Source: Sulfuricurvum sp. (lineage in GTDB: Bacteria; Campylobacterota; Campylobacteria; Campylobacterales; Sulfurimonadaceae). From it: 64,000 nucleotides of DNA. How positions within the stretch are numbered: position 1 is the first letter of the stretch; every line of letters starts with the position of its first letter. Below, in pieces: positions 1-12,159 of this stretch. The stretch covers positions 1-64,000 of the forward strand of contig NZ_JAQTYM010000002.1 in the NCBI RefSeq assembly GCF_028688295.1, given 5' to 3'. Position numbers and translations under genes: made by a program. The notes under the pieces were generated by a model, which saw only the letters and a program-made list of their open reading frames with translations, did no database searches and had not been told where the DNA came from.

Positions 1-456
1 TGGACATTACCGATCTCGATCATGCTCGCCGTCCCTTATGGGATCATGGGGGCGTATGCCATCGTATGGTTGATTCCGTGGCTAAATAACAACGTTTTCT
101 TCCAAATCGGTCTACTCACCCTTATCGCCCTCTCGGCTAAAAATGCTATCTTGGTGGTAGAGTTTGCCGAAGAGCAGCGTCAAATGGGTAAAAGCGTCTA
201 TGATTCGGCGATGGAAGCGGCACGGTTGCGTTATCGCCCTATGATGATGACCTCGTTTGCTTTCCTAGCAGGGATGCTACCACTTATCTTCAGTTCAGGG
301 GCAGGAGCGGCAGGACGTTTCTCGATCGGGGTAGCGATGTTCGGTGGGATGCTTGCGGCAACCTTTATCGAGCGTTACTTTATACCGTATCTATATTATT
401 GGGTTGCTACCGCCCAAGAAAAATTCTCACCTGCCAAAGGAGCCGATCATGAATAA
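1..456 (+). CDS. RND efflux transporter (AcrB/HAE1 family), C-terminal fragment, 5' end outside window
   Basis: Frame open from base 1 (WTLPISIMLAVPYGIMGAYAIVW); motif AKNAILVVEFAEEQ..G and RPMMMTSFAFLAGMLPL typical of the RND C-terminal half. Confidence 0.93.
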   Translation, partial: WTLPISIMLAVPYGIMGAYAIVWLIPWLNNNVFFQIGLLTLIALSAKNAILVVEFAEEQRQMGKSVYDSAMEAARLRYRPMMMTSFAFLAGMLPLIFSSGAGAAGRFSIGVAMFGGMLAATFIERYFIPYLYYWVATAQEKFSPAKGADHE

Positions 457-1888
457 CACCCCGCTCTCTCTGACTATTCTAAGCGCTCTTCTTTTAGGAG
501 GGTGTGCTATCGGACCCGATTACGTTCGCCCCGATGTTACCGTCCCTGAAAACTTTCTCCAAAAAGATGTTAACCAAACAGCTCAACAACGTCTCAATAC
601 TCAATGGTGGAAAAGTTTCCAAGACGAACCGCTTAACCGTGCTATTGAAGAGGCTTTGAAAACCAACTTCGACATACAATCATCCCAAGCTTCCGTTGAT
701 GCACTTTTAGGAAAATTTGATCAGGCTAAATCGTACCTCTATCCGCAAATCAATGCTTCCAGCTCACTCAATCGCAAGAGTGTCGATAATGCTTCTAACG
801 GAGGTTTTCAGCTGCGAGAGGGAATTACCTCTACCTACGCAGGATCGTTATCATTAGCGAGTTATGAGATCGATCTCTTTGGAAAAGTGCGCCGTGCCAA
901 CGAATCAGCCCGCGCGGCACTCCTCTCAAGTGAGTATGCTTCCCAAACACTCAAACTCTCCATTGCATCGAGTGTCGCGGCTTCTTATATCAAACTCTCA
1001 TCCCTGCAAGGGCAGATTAATTTGGCAAAAGAGAACCTCACGCTAACCGATGAAATCGTCAAATTTAACGAACTCAAATACAAACACGGCGTTATAGCTG
1101 AGAGTGTTTTACTGCAATCGTTATCCGAACACGAAAGTGCTAAAGCAACCCTCTCTTCGCTGGAAGCCTCTAAAATTGCCGAGGAAGCAACCTATAACCT
1201 CATCTTGGGACGTAATCCAAAAACGGTCAGCACGTCACCGTTAGATTCTATACATACTCCAAAGATACCCTCAGAGCTAAGTTCAGATCTTTTAAACAAA
1301 CGTCCTGATATCGCATCAGCAGAACAAAACTTGATAGCGGCGAATGCCATGATCGGTGTCGCTCGTGCCGCCTACTTTCCGAGTATCAAACTAACAGGGA
1401 TGTTAGGGGTCCAAAGTTTAGAACTAAGCAGTTTTGTCTCTAATCCGGCTCGAATATGGGAAATAGCTCCCTCGATCAGTGTACCGATCTTTTCAGCTGG
1501 ACGAATTGCGGGTGAGATCAAAACCGCCGAAGCGGATCGAAACCAACGTTTAGCTGCCTATAAAAAGAGTATCGTAAGTGCGTTTAACGACACCGACAAT
1601 GCACTAGGACAAACCGCCAAAGCAAAAGAACAACTCACCTATCAAACTGCACGTTCACAATCGATTCAAAAAGCCCTTATGCAAAGCAAGCTACGTTACC
1701 AGGTAGGAACGATAAACTACAGCGATATGCTCCTCGTACAGCAGCAGTGGTTACAAGCATCTCAACAACTATTGATAGCAAAACAAAATCTCCTCATCTC
1801 TACCGTTTCACTTTATAAAGCATTAGGGGGAGGATGGAGTGAAGAACAAACTCCACCTTTACCTGATCTGCTTCCGGCAGGCAGATAA
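449..1888 (+). CDS. TolC/NodT-family outer membrane efflux lipoprotein
   Basis: Lipobox LLLGGCAIGPDYVRP, tandem OEP repeats; start at ATG 449 (MNNTPLS) rather than 344. Confidence 0.93.
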   Translation: MNNTPLSLTILSALLLGGCAIGPDYVRPDVTVPENFLQKDVNQTAQQRLNTQWWKSFQDEPLNRAIEEALKTNFDIQSSQASVDALLGKFDQAKSYLYPQINASSSLNRKSVDNASNGGFQLREGITSTYAGSLSLASYEIDLFGKVRRANESARAALLSSEYASQTLKLSIASSVAASYIKLSSLQGQINLAKENLTLTDEIVKFNELKYKHGVIAESVLLQSLSEHESAKATLSSLEASKIAEEATYNLILGRNPKTVSTSPLDSIHTPKIPSELSSDLLNKRPDIASAEQNLIAANAMIGVARAAYFPSIKLTGMLGVQSLELSSFVSNPARIWEIAPSISVPIFSAGRIAGEIKTAEADRNQRLAAYKKSIVSAFNDTDNALGQTAKAKEQLTYQTARSQSIQKALMQSKLRYQVGTINYSDMLLVQQQWLQASQQLLIAKQNLLISTVSLYKALGGGWSEEQTPPLPDLLPAGR

Positions 1889-1910
1889 AATAATCACCCT
1901 TTTGCACACA

Positions 1911-1945
1911 AGAAAGAGAAAAAAAGCTCTCTTTCTCCCTCTTTA
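1911..1945 (+). terminator. Possible Rho-independent terminator after TolC-like gene
   Basis: 9-bp stem AGAAAGAGA/TCTCTTTCT, followed by a pyrimidine-rich tract. Confidence 0.5.
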
Positions 1946-2126
1946 AATGCCCCTAAATAGACAATCAAAAGTAAACAGATACAAAAAAAGCGAAAAAATT
2001 GAAAAAAAAATCCATCTCTAATACCCAATTTTACTAGATTTTAGAAAATTTGAAAAAAAATAAATCTCTAGTAAACCCCTATAATAGGCGTTTTAAAAAA
2101 ATATTTCAAAATTATTCAAAAAATAC

Positions 2127-2157
2127 TTGACAAGTATGGGGGAACTAGTGGTATACT
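2127..2157 (+). promoter_or_regulatory. Sigma70-like promoter for Ala-rich lipoprotein
   Basis: TTGACA (2127-2132), 19-bp spacer, TATACT (2152-2157), RBS AAGGAG at about 2174, ATG 2187. Confidence 0.55.
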
Positions 2158-2186
2158 TCCGCCATATTTTTTTAAGGAGCCTTACC

Positions 2187-2417
2187 ATGATGAAAATCAT
2201 TTCTGCGTTGCTTTTGGCTGCAATGTTTATCGGATGCAGCGAGACTGCAACAACTGAAGCACCTGCTGCTACTGAAGAAGCTGCACCAGTAGCTGAAGAA
2301 GCTGCTGCACCTGTTGCTGAAGAAGCTGCTGTTACTACTGAAGAAGCTGCACCTGCTGCTGATGCTGCTGTTGAAGCTGCTCCTGCTGCTGAAGCTGCTA
2401 CTACTGAAGCTAAATAA
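2187..2417 (+). CDS. Small Ala/Glu-rich low-complexity lipoprotein
   Basis: MMKIISALLLAAMFIGCSET lipoprotein signal, then repeats of (A)PVAEEAA/TTEEAAPA. Confidence 0.75.
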   Translation: MMKIISALLLAAMFIGCSETATTEAPAATEEAAPVAEEAAAPVAEEAAVTTEEAAPAADAAVEAAPAAEAATTEAK

Positions 2418-2436
2418 GTTTAACTTAGTTAGTTCA

Positions 2437-2466
2437 TTTCACACCTCGGTGTGAAATACTTTTTCC
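2437..2466 (+). terminator. Rho-independent terminator
   Basis: Stem TTTCACACC/GGTGTGAAA with tight loop, followed by TACTTTTTCCTTTC. Confidence 0.8.
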
Positions 2467-2538
2467 TTTCTTCTCTTCTTTAATCTTAAACCATCAAAAC
2501 TTTGTTAAAATATCCTAAATTACTTAGGAGAATTCTCT

Positions 2539-2997
2539 ATGAAATCATTTATCAGTGTCGTTTGTGCCCTTTTACTCTTAGGATGCAGTAATGACTCCAC
2601 TCCAACCGAAACATCAATCCCTACCCCTGAAGTCACATCTGCAGCTGTATCCACAGAAGCACCTATAGCTACTACCACCCCAGCTCCTGAACAAGAACCC
2701 GCTACGGTTGCCACACCTGTAATTGAAGCACCTAAGACTCCCGTAGTTGCCAGTATCGACGGTGGAGCTCTCTATGGCCAAAAGTGTGCTTCATGTCATG
2801 GAGCAAAAGGTGAAAAAGCAGCATTGAATAAATCACAGATCATTGCCCAGTTTAGTGAAACTCAGGTAAAAGAGGCGCTCAAAGGGTATCAAGCAGGTAC
2901 CTATGGTAAAGAGATGAAAGCACTTATGCAAGGGCAAGCTAAAGCACTTGACGACGCGCAAATCAACGCACTCGCCAAACATATATCGGCACTATAA
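2539..2997 (+). CDS. c-type cytochrome lipoprotein, monoheme class I
   Basis: Lipobox LLLLGCSND, Pro/Thr-rich linker, CASCHG heme motif, downstream Met. Confidence 0.88.
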   Translation: MKSFISVVCALLLLGCSNDSTPTETSIPTPEVTSAAVSTEAPIATTTPAPEQEPATVATPVIEAPKTPVVASIDGGALYGQKCASCHGAKGEKAALNKSQIIAQFSETQVKEALKGYQAGTYGKEMKALMQGQAKALDDAQINALAKHISAL

Positions 2998-3076
2998 TTT
3001 TGAACGATCAAGGAATAAAATCCCTTGATCTACGCTAGCCGCTATGGCACTAAAGTTTGACTCTTCGAGTCAGAAT

Positions 3077-3754
3077 TTAATCTTCTGATTTTGGTAGCGC
3101 AAACTTTTGCGTTACCAATTCCCCCTCTTCATTAAAAAACAAATAGTAAAGTTTATCTTTTTTCACACTAAGCCCCGCAAGATAGCGTAATGCTAAATTA
3201 GCTTGTAGTGAAGCAATATGCATAACGATAGGCGCTGCTATCCCTGCTGGAGTCTTTTGAGTAATTTTAAACAGTTCTGTAAAAGAAGCCTCTTCAAAGA
3301 AGCATACTTGTCCGTTAAATGCTTCAACAGATCCATATACCCAAGGTAAAGCCTTACTTTTAGCATAGCTATTAATAGCTCCACGTGAGGGGAGATTATC
3401 AGTCGCATCGATAATGAGGTCTACATCGATACTCATCTGTGCAAACTCTTCAAAACTGCAAACATGCGCCTGAACTTTGACATAGGGGCAACGTGCTTCG
3501 ATCAACTCAGCGCACACTCTGGATTTATATTTCCCCTCATCACCGCTCTTAAAAGCGATTTGACGATGGATGTTATGGAGACTTACCGTATCAAAGTCTA
3601 CCATATGAATCTCGCCAATCCCAGATGCACCCAAAGCAAACGCTAATGATGATCCAAGCCCTCCACTCCCGATAACTGCGATCTTCTTTGATTGCAGTGA
3701 ACGTTGCGTCTCTTCTCCCCACAACTGCACTTGACGGTGGAAATAATGCATCAT
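3077..3754 (-). CDS. ThiF/MoeB/HesA-family E1-like adenylyltransferase
   Basis: GSGGLGSSLAFALGASGIGEIHMVDFDTVSLHNIHRQ and DATDNLPSR motifs. Confidence 0.88.
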   Translation of the reverse strand: MMHYFHRQVQLWGEETQRSLQSKKIAVIGSGGLGSSLAFALGASGIGEIHMVDFDTVSLHNIHRQIAFKSGDEGKYKSRVCAELIEARCPYVKVQAHVCSFEEFAQMSIDVDLIIDATDNLPSRGAINSYAKSKALPWVYGSVEAFNGQVCFFEEASFTELFKITQKTPAGIAAPIVMHIASLQANLALRYLAGLSVKKDKLYYLFFNEEGELVTQKFALPKSED

Positions 3755-3811
3755 ATTCTCTCTCCTGTGGATGTTTCAGTTAGCATATCATCGTTTTGGT
3801 AAAATTGATCT

Positions 3812-5785
3812 CTATTCAGACTTACTCACTAAGGTTTTTGGATTCTCGCCTGGCAAAAGGATAATAAAACGGGCCCCACCATTAATATTTTCCACCCATA
3901 TTTTCCCCCCGAAACTCTCTTCGATGATAAATTTAGACATGTGTAACCCAAGTCCGGTTCCATATTCCGGATCTTTCGTTGTAAAATAAATATCAAATAC
4001 TTTTTCTAACACACTCGGAGCAATCCCCCCAGCATTATCCTCAACACAAACCATGATTCCGGTATCGTTATCTTCAACACTAACAATGATTTTACCATCA
4101 CAGATGCGTTGTTCTATAATTGCGTCATGTGCATTTTTGATTAAATTCATTAATACTTGAATCATCTCATTTTTAGCAATATTCACTTTTCGTGTTGTCG
4201 AAACCTCAAGATAGGTCTTTATCTTGGCATATTTTAAGAATACATCACTGAGTCTCAGTGCATCTGCAGCTAATTCTCCAACATCTTCTAGCGAAATTGA
4301 CTTATCGGTTTTATAAAAATTCCTAAAATCGTCAATGGTTTTAGAAAGGTATTGGAGATGTTCATCAATCCGTTCATGACTTTGATCAAAATACTCTTCA
4401 TCACAGGTTCCGAGTTTTTGCTTGACATACATATCTTGATTGATTAATGCAAGTGTATGGAGTGGTTGTCGCCATTGATGAGCAATCTGCTCTATCATCT
4501 CTCCCATGGCTGCAAGTCTCGATTGCTGTACAAATAACCGGTCTTTCATGCGTGCTTCATCCAGCGCTATTTTTACTTTATCACTCAAAGAATCATTCAA
4601 ATGGTTCAGCTTTCCAATATACTCACGTTGTAGTAGATAAACTCTGTGGGCAAGTGCCAGCGAGAGAAAAATCATCTCAACCGCTGATCCAATTTGTTGA
4701 ACATGATTGACACCGTAAAAACTTGGTATCAAATCAAATTTATTGAAAGCAAATATAATCGTTGCAATCAACAACGAACTCCACCCGGCTACATAAAATC
4801 GAGCTGCCCTATATTCATGCCGCATCACCAATAAACCTGCACTCAACAATACGATTGGCATAATCGATGCTAAAAGCGCATTGATCGGAATGACCCTGCC
4901 ATAGGGTAGAATCGATGATACAATCACCATAACGATGCTAAAAATCATCATCCCAACAATAATTTTATCCATACGTGGAGTAAAGCGTGGTGTATTGAGA
5001 AAATGGCGGCTAAAATAAAGGGCACAAAAAGAGGTGAAAGCTATTAGAGCACTCGATCCATGTTCAATCAACCAACGTGCGTCTCCCCATACGTATTTGA
5101 TCCCTAAACCGTCAAATGAAAGCTGCCACAAAATAAAAGAGATTAAAAAGAGGATGTAGCGCAGATAGTTTAGATCACTTGTATAGATGAAAAGGACAAT
5201 ATTATAAAGTAAGATAATAATAAAAAGACCGTAATAAATCCCAACAAAAAAATTATTCTGCTCCATATCCGCCAACAGCGCTTCAGATGAGAGGATTGAG
5301 AGGGGAAGTTGCATAGAGCTTTGCGTTTCTACCCGTAGCAACAACGTCGAATCTGCAATATTTTTAAGGGGAAGCTCGGAGATAAAATGGTGCGATGCCA
5401 CCTCTCTTGTATGAAAAGGTTGAGAGGTCCCCATCCGTTGATATTTGAGTACTTCTCCACCATTTTTTATCAAGTATAGGTCGATAGATTCCAATAACGG
5501 ATAATCTATTTTAACCCACCACTTTTTATTTTGGTTCGGACTAAAATTATTCAGATCTATTTTAAACCAATAGACCGATTGTGTAAAACCAAAATTTACA
5601 CTTCGTTCTTTCGTATAGGGAGCAAACGTACTTTTTTGTATCTCTTTAAGAGAAATATTTCCATCGTGATCTTCTAAGTACTCGATTGATGTTTCGATGG
5701 AAGATGAAGAATCATGATGGAGTTGTAAAACAGCCGCTTGAAGCGAAAAAAAGAGGGTAAAAAAAAGAAAAAAGAGTTTTATCAC
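3812..5785 (-). CDS. 7TMR-DISM sensor histidine kinase
   Basis: 7TM extracellular and membrane regions, MGEMIEQIAHQWRQPL H-box, NLIKNAHDAI N-box, GTGLGLHMSKFIIEES G-box; GTG start at 5785 avoids the overlap with the upstream gene. Confidence 0.88.
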   Translation of the reverse strand: MIKLFFLFFTLFFSLQAAVLQLHHDSSSSIETSIEYLEDHDGNISLKEIQKSTFAPYTKERSVNFGFTQSVYWFKIDLNNFSPNQNKKWWVKIDYPLLESIDLYLIKNGGEVLKYQRMGTSQPFHTREVASHHFISELPLKNIADSTLLLRVETQSSMQLPLSILSSEALLADMEQNNFFVGIYYGLFIIILLYNIVLFIYTSDLNYLRYILFLISFILWQLSFDGLGIKYVWGDARWLIEHGSSALIAFTSFCALYFSRHFLNTPRFTPRMDKIIVGMMIFSIVMVIVSSILPYGRVIPINALLASIMPIVLLSAGLLVMRHEYRAARFYVAGWSSLLIATIIFAFNKFDLIPSFYGVNHVQQIGSAVEMIFLSLALAHRVYLLQREYIGKLNHLNDSLSDKVKIALDEARMKDRLFVQQSRLAAMGEMIEQIAHQWRQPLHTLALINQDMYVKQKLGTCDEEYFDQSHERIDEHLQYLSKTIDDFRNFYKTDKSISLEDVGELAADALRLSDVFLKYAKIKTYLEVSTTRKVNIAKNEMIQVLMNLIKNAHDAIIEQRICDGKIIVSVEDNDTGIMVCVEDNAGGIAPSVLEKVFDIYFTTKDPEYGTGLGLHMSKFIIEESFGGKIWVENINGGARFIILLPGENPKTLVSKSE

Positions 5786-5786
5786 T

Positions 5787-6578
5787 TTATTTACGTTTTC
5801 GTAACGCCTCTTTAAATCCCCACCCTTTTCGTGATTCACTAAGGCTTTTTCGGTCCAGATCAACAATCAAAAGCTCTTCAGTATTCCCAAGATCTGCTTC
5901 GATCTCACCATCAGGAGATACCACCATAGAATCACCGTAAAACTTCCAGGCATGTTTTTCATCACAATACTCTCCGACACGATTAGCGCGCAAAATATAG
6001 CAATTATGGGTAAAAGCTCGCGTTTTCAAAAGTTCACGCCAACGGTTATGCGATTCAAATGTCGAAGCACTCGGGACTAAAACCGCATCCACTACTTTCG
6101 AACTCACTGCTTCCCACAACGGATCAAAATGGGTCTCAAAACCTCCCATTACGGCAAATTTAAACCCTTCGCACGCAAAAATCATGGGAGATTTAACCGG
6201 TTCTATAGGATTATTAAAAAATTTCTCTTCATTCCAATGGGGGTAATTAATCAAAAACTGTTGAGGGTAATAGGTGACACTACGGGCGTTTACCTTGGCA
6301 ATCATCTTAGTACACTCTTTTTTCTTTACGGTAACGATAGTAGCAACGAAAGTAAGATCATATTTCAGAGCCAATGCTTTAAGTGTCTCGATTTGATGCG
6401 TACTTTGTTCAGCAATCATACTCACCGGAGTTTGAATTAACTCTTTAAAAAATGGGTTCAAGAGATATTCTCCCATCAAAACGAGTTTTACCCCTTTTTG
6501 ATTGGCTATACGAGCATAACTTTCAAGCTTGTTACTCCCCATACCGATGGAGGGGAGTTGGAGTATCGCAACACGCAT
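5787..6578 (-). CDS. Carbon-nitrogen hydrolase (nitrilase superfamily)
   Basis: CN-hydrolase fold sequence pattern (MGEYLL; VDAVLVPSAST; WRELLKTRAFTHNCYILRANR). Confidence 0.8.
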   Translation of the reverse strand: MRVAILQLPSIGMGSNKLESYARIANQKGVKLVLMGEYLLNPFFKELIQTPVSMIAEQSTHQIETLKALALKYDLTFVATIVTVKKKECTKMIAKVNARSVTYYPQQFLINYPHWNEEKFFNNPIEPVKSPMIFACEGFKFAVMGGFETHFDPLWEAVSSKVVDAVLVPSASTFESHNRWRELLKTRAFTHNCYILRANRVGEYCDEKHAWKFYGDSMVVSPDGEIEADLGNTEELLIVDLDRKSLSESRKGWGFKEALRKRK

Positions 6579-6772
6579 TATTGCTCCTGATTTTTAATAA
6601 TTTGAATCTGTAGCTGAGCATTTTGAAGCATCGTTTCGGCGGCTTTAAGCTCTTTCATCCCCTCTTCATACGCTTTCACGCTCTCATTCATCGCCAATGC
6701 AGGATCCATTAGCTTTTCTAAAATTACTTTGGCATTTGTTATCTTCGTTTCAAAACTCTCTTCGTTACTCAT
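6578..6772 (-). CDS. xseB: Exodeoxyribonuclease VII small subunit
   Basis: Short protein, FETKITNAKVILEKLMDPALAMNESVKAYEEGMKELKAAE. Confidence 0.85.
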   Translation of the reverse strand: MSNEESFETKITNAKVILEKLMDPALAMNESVKAYEEGMKELKAAETMLQNAQLQIQIIKNQEQ

Positions 6773-7866
6773 AGTGCCTCCCGAACGTAATTCTCTATTT
6801 TATCAATTTCTACTAAAAAAGCATCATGTCCGTAATCACTTGGTACTTCAAGATAATCACTGTTTGTTTTCCCTAATGCCCTCATCGCGGTATGAATACT
6901 CTCCATCTCGCTTGGGAGGAAAAGGATGTCTTTTTCAAATCCGACCAGATAGAGTTCCGCATTGATTTTACCTAAAGCCTCTTCAAGTGAATCAAAACCT
7001 CGTGAGAGATCGTAAATATTAATTGCTTTGGTGATATACAAATACGATAGTGGATCAAACCACTTCGTAAAATTATAGCCGTTGTACTCCAAATACGATT
7101 CAACTTGAAATTTACCGAAGAGTTCAAACAATCCATCTGTCCGTTTGTATTCACGCCCAAACTTCTTGGTCATCGATTGATGCGATAAAAAGCTGATATG
7201 CCCTGCCATACGGCCGATTGCCATACCGCTGAGTCCATTTTCACGGATTGCTTCGGAGTCATAATAGCCGTTTTTAAACTCAGGATCTTTTAGAATCGCT
7301 TCCTGAGCTACTTTGTTAAACGCGATAGCCCACGGTTGTGTTGCCGCTGTTGTTGCCATAGCTATGATTTTTTTAGCAAAATTAGGGAAAAATACACCAA
7401 AGGCTAACGCTTGCATCCCCCCCATTGATCCGCCGATGATGGCATGGACTTGATGAATACCCAAACGATCAAACAATATCCGCTGTGCTTTCACCATATC
7501 GAGGATCGTAATGACGGGAAATTTATAACGGTAGGGTTCCTGATAGGGATAGCGCATCGACATCGGTCCGGTCGAACCGAAACAGCTCCCCAAAACGTTT
7601 GTACAGATCACGAAAAATCGGTCGGTATCAACCGCTTTTCCCTGCCCTATAAGTCCATCCCACCATCCACTCTTGTTATCCCCATCATACGTCCCTGCCG
7701 CATGATGAGAACCCGTGAGGGCATGACAAATCACGATTACATTATCTTTTGCTTCGTTTAGCTCCCCATACGTTTCATAGACAATATCGTACGGTTCTAA
7801 GATACGCCCACTCTCCAAATAGAGAGGGTTAGTAAAATGCTCGCTCTTGATTTGCAGATTTAACAT
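6769..7866 (-). CDS. metX: Homoserine O-acetyltransferase
   Basis: GGSMGGMQAL nucleophile elbow, CHALTGSHHAAG, DYGHDAFLVE. Confidence 0.95.
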   Translation of the reverse strand: MLNLQIKSEHFTNPLYLESGRILEPYDIVYETYGELNEAKDNVIVICHALTGSHHAAGTYDGDNKSGWWDGLIGQGKAVDTDRFFVICTNVLGSCFGSTGPMSMRYPYQEPYRYKFPVITILDMVKAQRILFDRLGIHQVHAIIGGSMGGMQALAFGVFFPNFAKKIIAMATTAATQPWAIAFNKVAQEAILKDPEFKNGYYDSEAIRENGLSGMAIGRMAGHISFLSHQSMTKKFGREYKRTDGLFELFGKFQVESYLEYNGYNFTKWFDPLSYLYITKAINIYDLSRGFDSLEEALGKINAELYLVGFEKDILFLPSEMESIHTAMRALGKTNSDYLEVPSDYGHDAFLVEIDKIENYVREAL

Positions 7867-7874
7867 AATGCCCT

Positions 7875-9146
7875 TTACGCGTCAAGCGCCGCTTTCAAAT
7901 CAGCAATCAAATCATCACCATCTTCCAATCCGACACTTAAACGGATCAAACCTGCACTCACGCCCGCTTTTTTCAATTCCTCTGGGCTAAGTTGTTGATG
8001 CGTTGTCGAAGCGGAGTGGTTTATGATCGATTTACTATCTCCGATATTAGCCACGATTGAGAATATCTCAACATTATCCAATACTTTTTTTGCCGTTTCA
8101 AAATCTTCTACCTCGAAACTGAGCAATCCGCTCGCACCCTTAGTGAGATATTTTTGTGCATTGGAATAGCTTTTATCATTCTCTAGCAATGGATAGTTTA
8201 CTTTTTTAACACGAGGATGATTTTCTAGCCACTGTGCAATTTGCAATGCACTTTGAGAGTGTTGTTTCATCCGCAGTGATAACGTTTCAACCCCTTGAAT
8301 AAACAACCACGCGTTAAATGGACTTAATACCGCTCCCGTATCACGCATAAGAATCATTCGAGTTCTAAAGGTAAATAAAATACCACTGACGACCGAATCG
8401 GCAAACACCAATCCGTGATAACTCACTTCAGGGGTATTAAAATCGGGATAACGGAGGTTTCCTTTGATTTTCTCGGCTAAATTTTTTCGCTCAACGATTA
8501 ATCCGCCGATTGCAAGCCCTTGACCCGTAGTATATTTACTCGCACTGTGAACGACAACATCCACCCCTAGCAACAACGGCTGACATAACATAGGGGTAGC
8601 AACCGTATTATCAACAATCGTGAGTATATTGTGTTTATTTGCAATAGCGATCAGTGCATCAAAATTAGGAACATCGATACTCGGGTTGGTGATACTCTCA
8701 AAAAATAGACATCGGGTATGCTCATCCACTAAAGCTTCAATAGCATCAGGTGAGTGAATATCAAAAAACCTTGCTTCAATTCCCAATCGTTTGAGTGTTT
8801 GAGAAAAAAGAGTCACCGTTCCGCCGTAGAGTTGATTGGCAACGATAATATTATCTCCCGCTTGCGCAACATTAAGGATGCTGTAAAATATAGCACTCAT
8901 CCCACTGCTTACCGCCAATGCACCGCTACCACCTTCTAGAACAGCAAATCGTTTTTCCAAAACAGCTGTTGTAGGATTACCTACTCGGGTATAGACATTA
9001 TCTGTCCCTTGCTGTAGATTAAAACTGCTTGCCGCAAAATCGGTACTCCCAAAATCAAAAGCGGTACTCATATACATTGGTACTGCCATCGTCCGTTGGG
9101 TATCTTTATCGTATCCTGCGTGTAGTGCTTCAGTTTGAAGTTGCAT
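7875..9146 (-). CDS. metY: O-acetylhomoserine aminocarboxypropyltransferase/sulfhydrylase
   Basis: Cys/Met metabolism PLP enzyme; SASKYTTGQGLAIGG lysine motif; start MQLQTEALHAGYDKD. Confidence 0.93.
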   Translation of the reverse strand: MQLQTEALHAGYDKDTQRTMAVPMYMSTAFDFGSTDFAASSFNLQQGTDNVYTRVGNPTTAVLEKRFAVLEGGSGALAVSSGMSAIFYSILNVAQAGDNIIVANQLYGGTVTLFSQTLKRLGIEARFFDIHSPDAIEALVDEHTRCLFFESITNPSIDVPNFDALIAIANKHNILTIVDNTVATPMLCQPLLLGVDVVVHSASKYTTGQGLAIGGLIVERKNLAEKIKGNLRYPDFNTPEVSYHGLVFADSVVSGILFTFRTRMILMRDTGAVLSPFNAWLFIQGVETLSLRMKQHSQSALQIAQWLENHPRVKKVNYPLLENDKSYSNAQKYLTKGASGLLSFEVEDFETAKKVLDNVEIFSIVANIGDSKSIINHSASTTHQQLSPEELKKAGVSAGLIRLSVGLEDGDDLIADLKAALDA

Positions 9147-9210
9147 GTTCATCCTTTGTAATTGTTTGGTGCAATTGTATCGCCATCCCACAGTATTTCC
9201 CAAGTTTCCT

Positions 9211-9230
9211 TAATGGAATAATGTCCATTA
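9211..9230. promoter_or_regulatory. Inverted repeat upstream of metY (candidate operator or guaB 3' hairpin)
   Basis: TAATGGA-ataatg-TCCATTA perfect 7-bp arms. Confidence 0.4.
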
Positions 9231-9246
9231 GTTTAATAAGGATTAT

Positions 9247-12033
<2,787 letters not shown>

Positions 12034-12037
<4 letters not shown>

Positions 12038-12159
12038 ACACTTTCCTTTCTACGTTTTGCATTTTTCACCATCATAATCCCCAAAGCTATTACGATGAAA
12101 ATAACCCCGACCGTTTCGGCGACGAAGCTCAGAGGGACGGGTTGTGTGACATCGATCAT
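12034..12159 (-). CDS. 41-aa single-TM microprotein between ileS and gatA (not in the supplied ORF track)
   Basis: Hand translation [41 protein letters not shown]; starts in TAATG overlap with ileS stop and ends in ATGA overlap with gatA start; exactly fills the gap. Confidence 0.75.

Noticed and set aside
2127-2186. Extended start at 2127 of the Ala-rich lipoprotein ORF
   Set aside because: The TTG start is the -35 box TTGACA; the ATG at 2187 has an RBS and gives a proper lipoprotein signal
3006-3030. GATCAAGG...CCTTGATC hairpin after the cytochrome gene
   Set aside because: Stem is real but lacks a T tract; possible Rho-dependent or bidirectional end, not called as a feature
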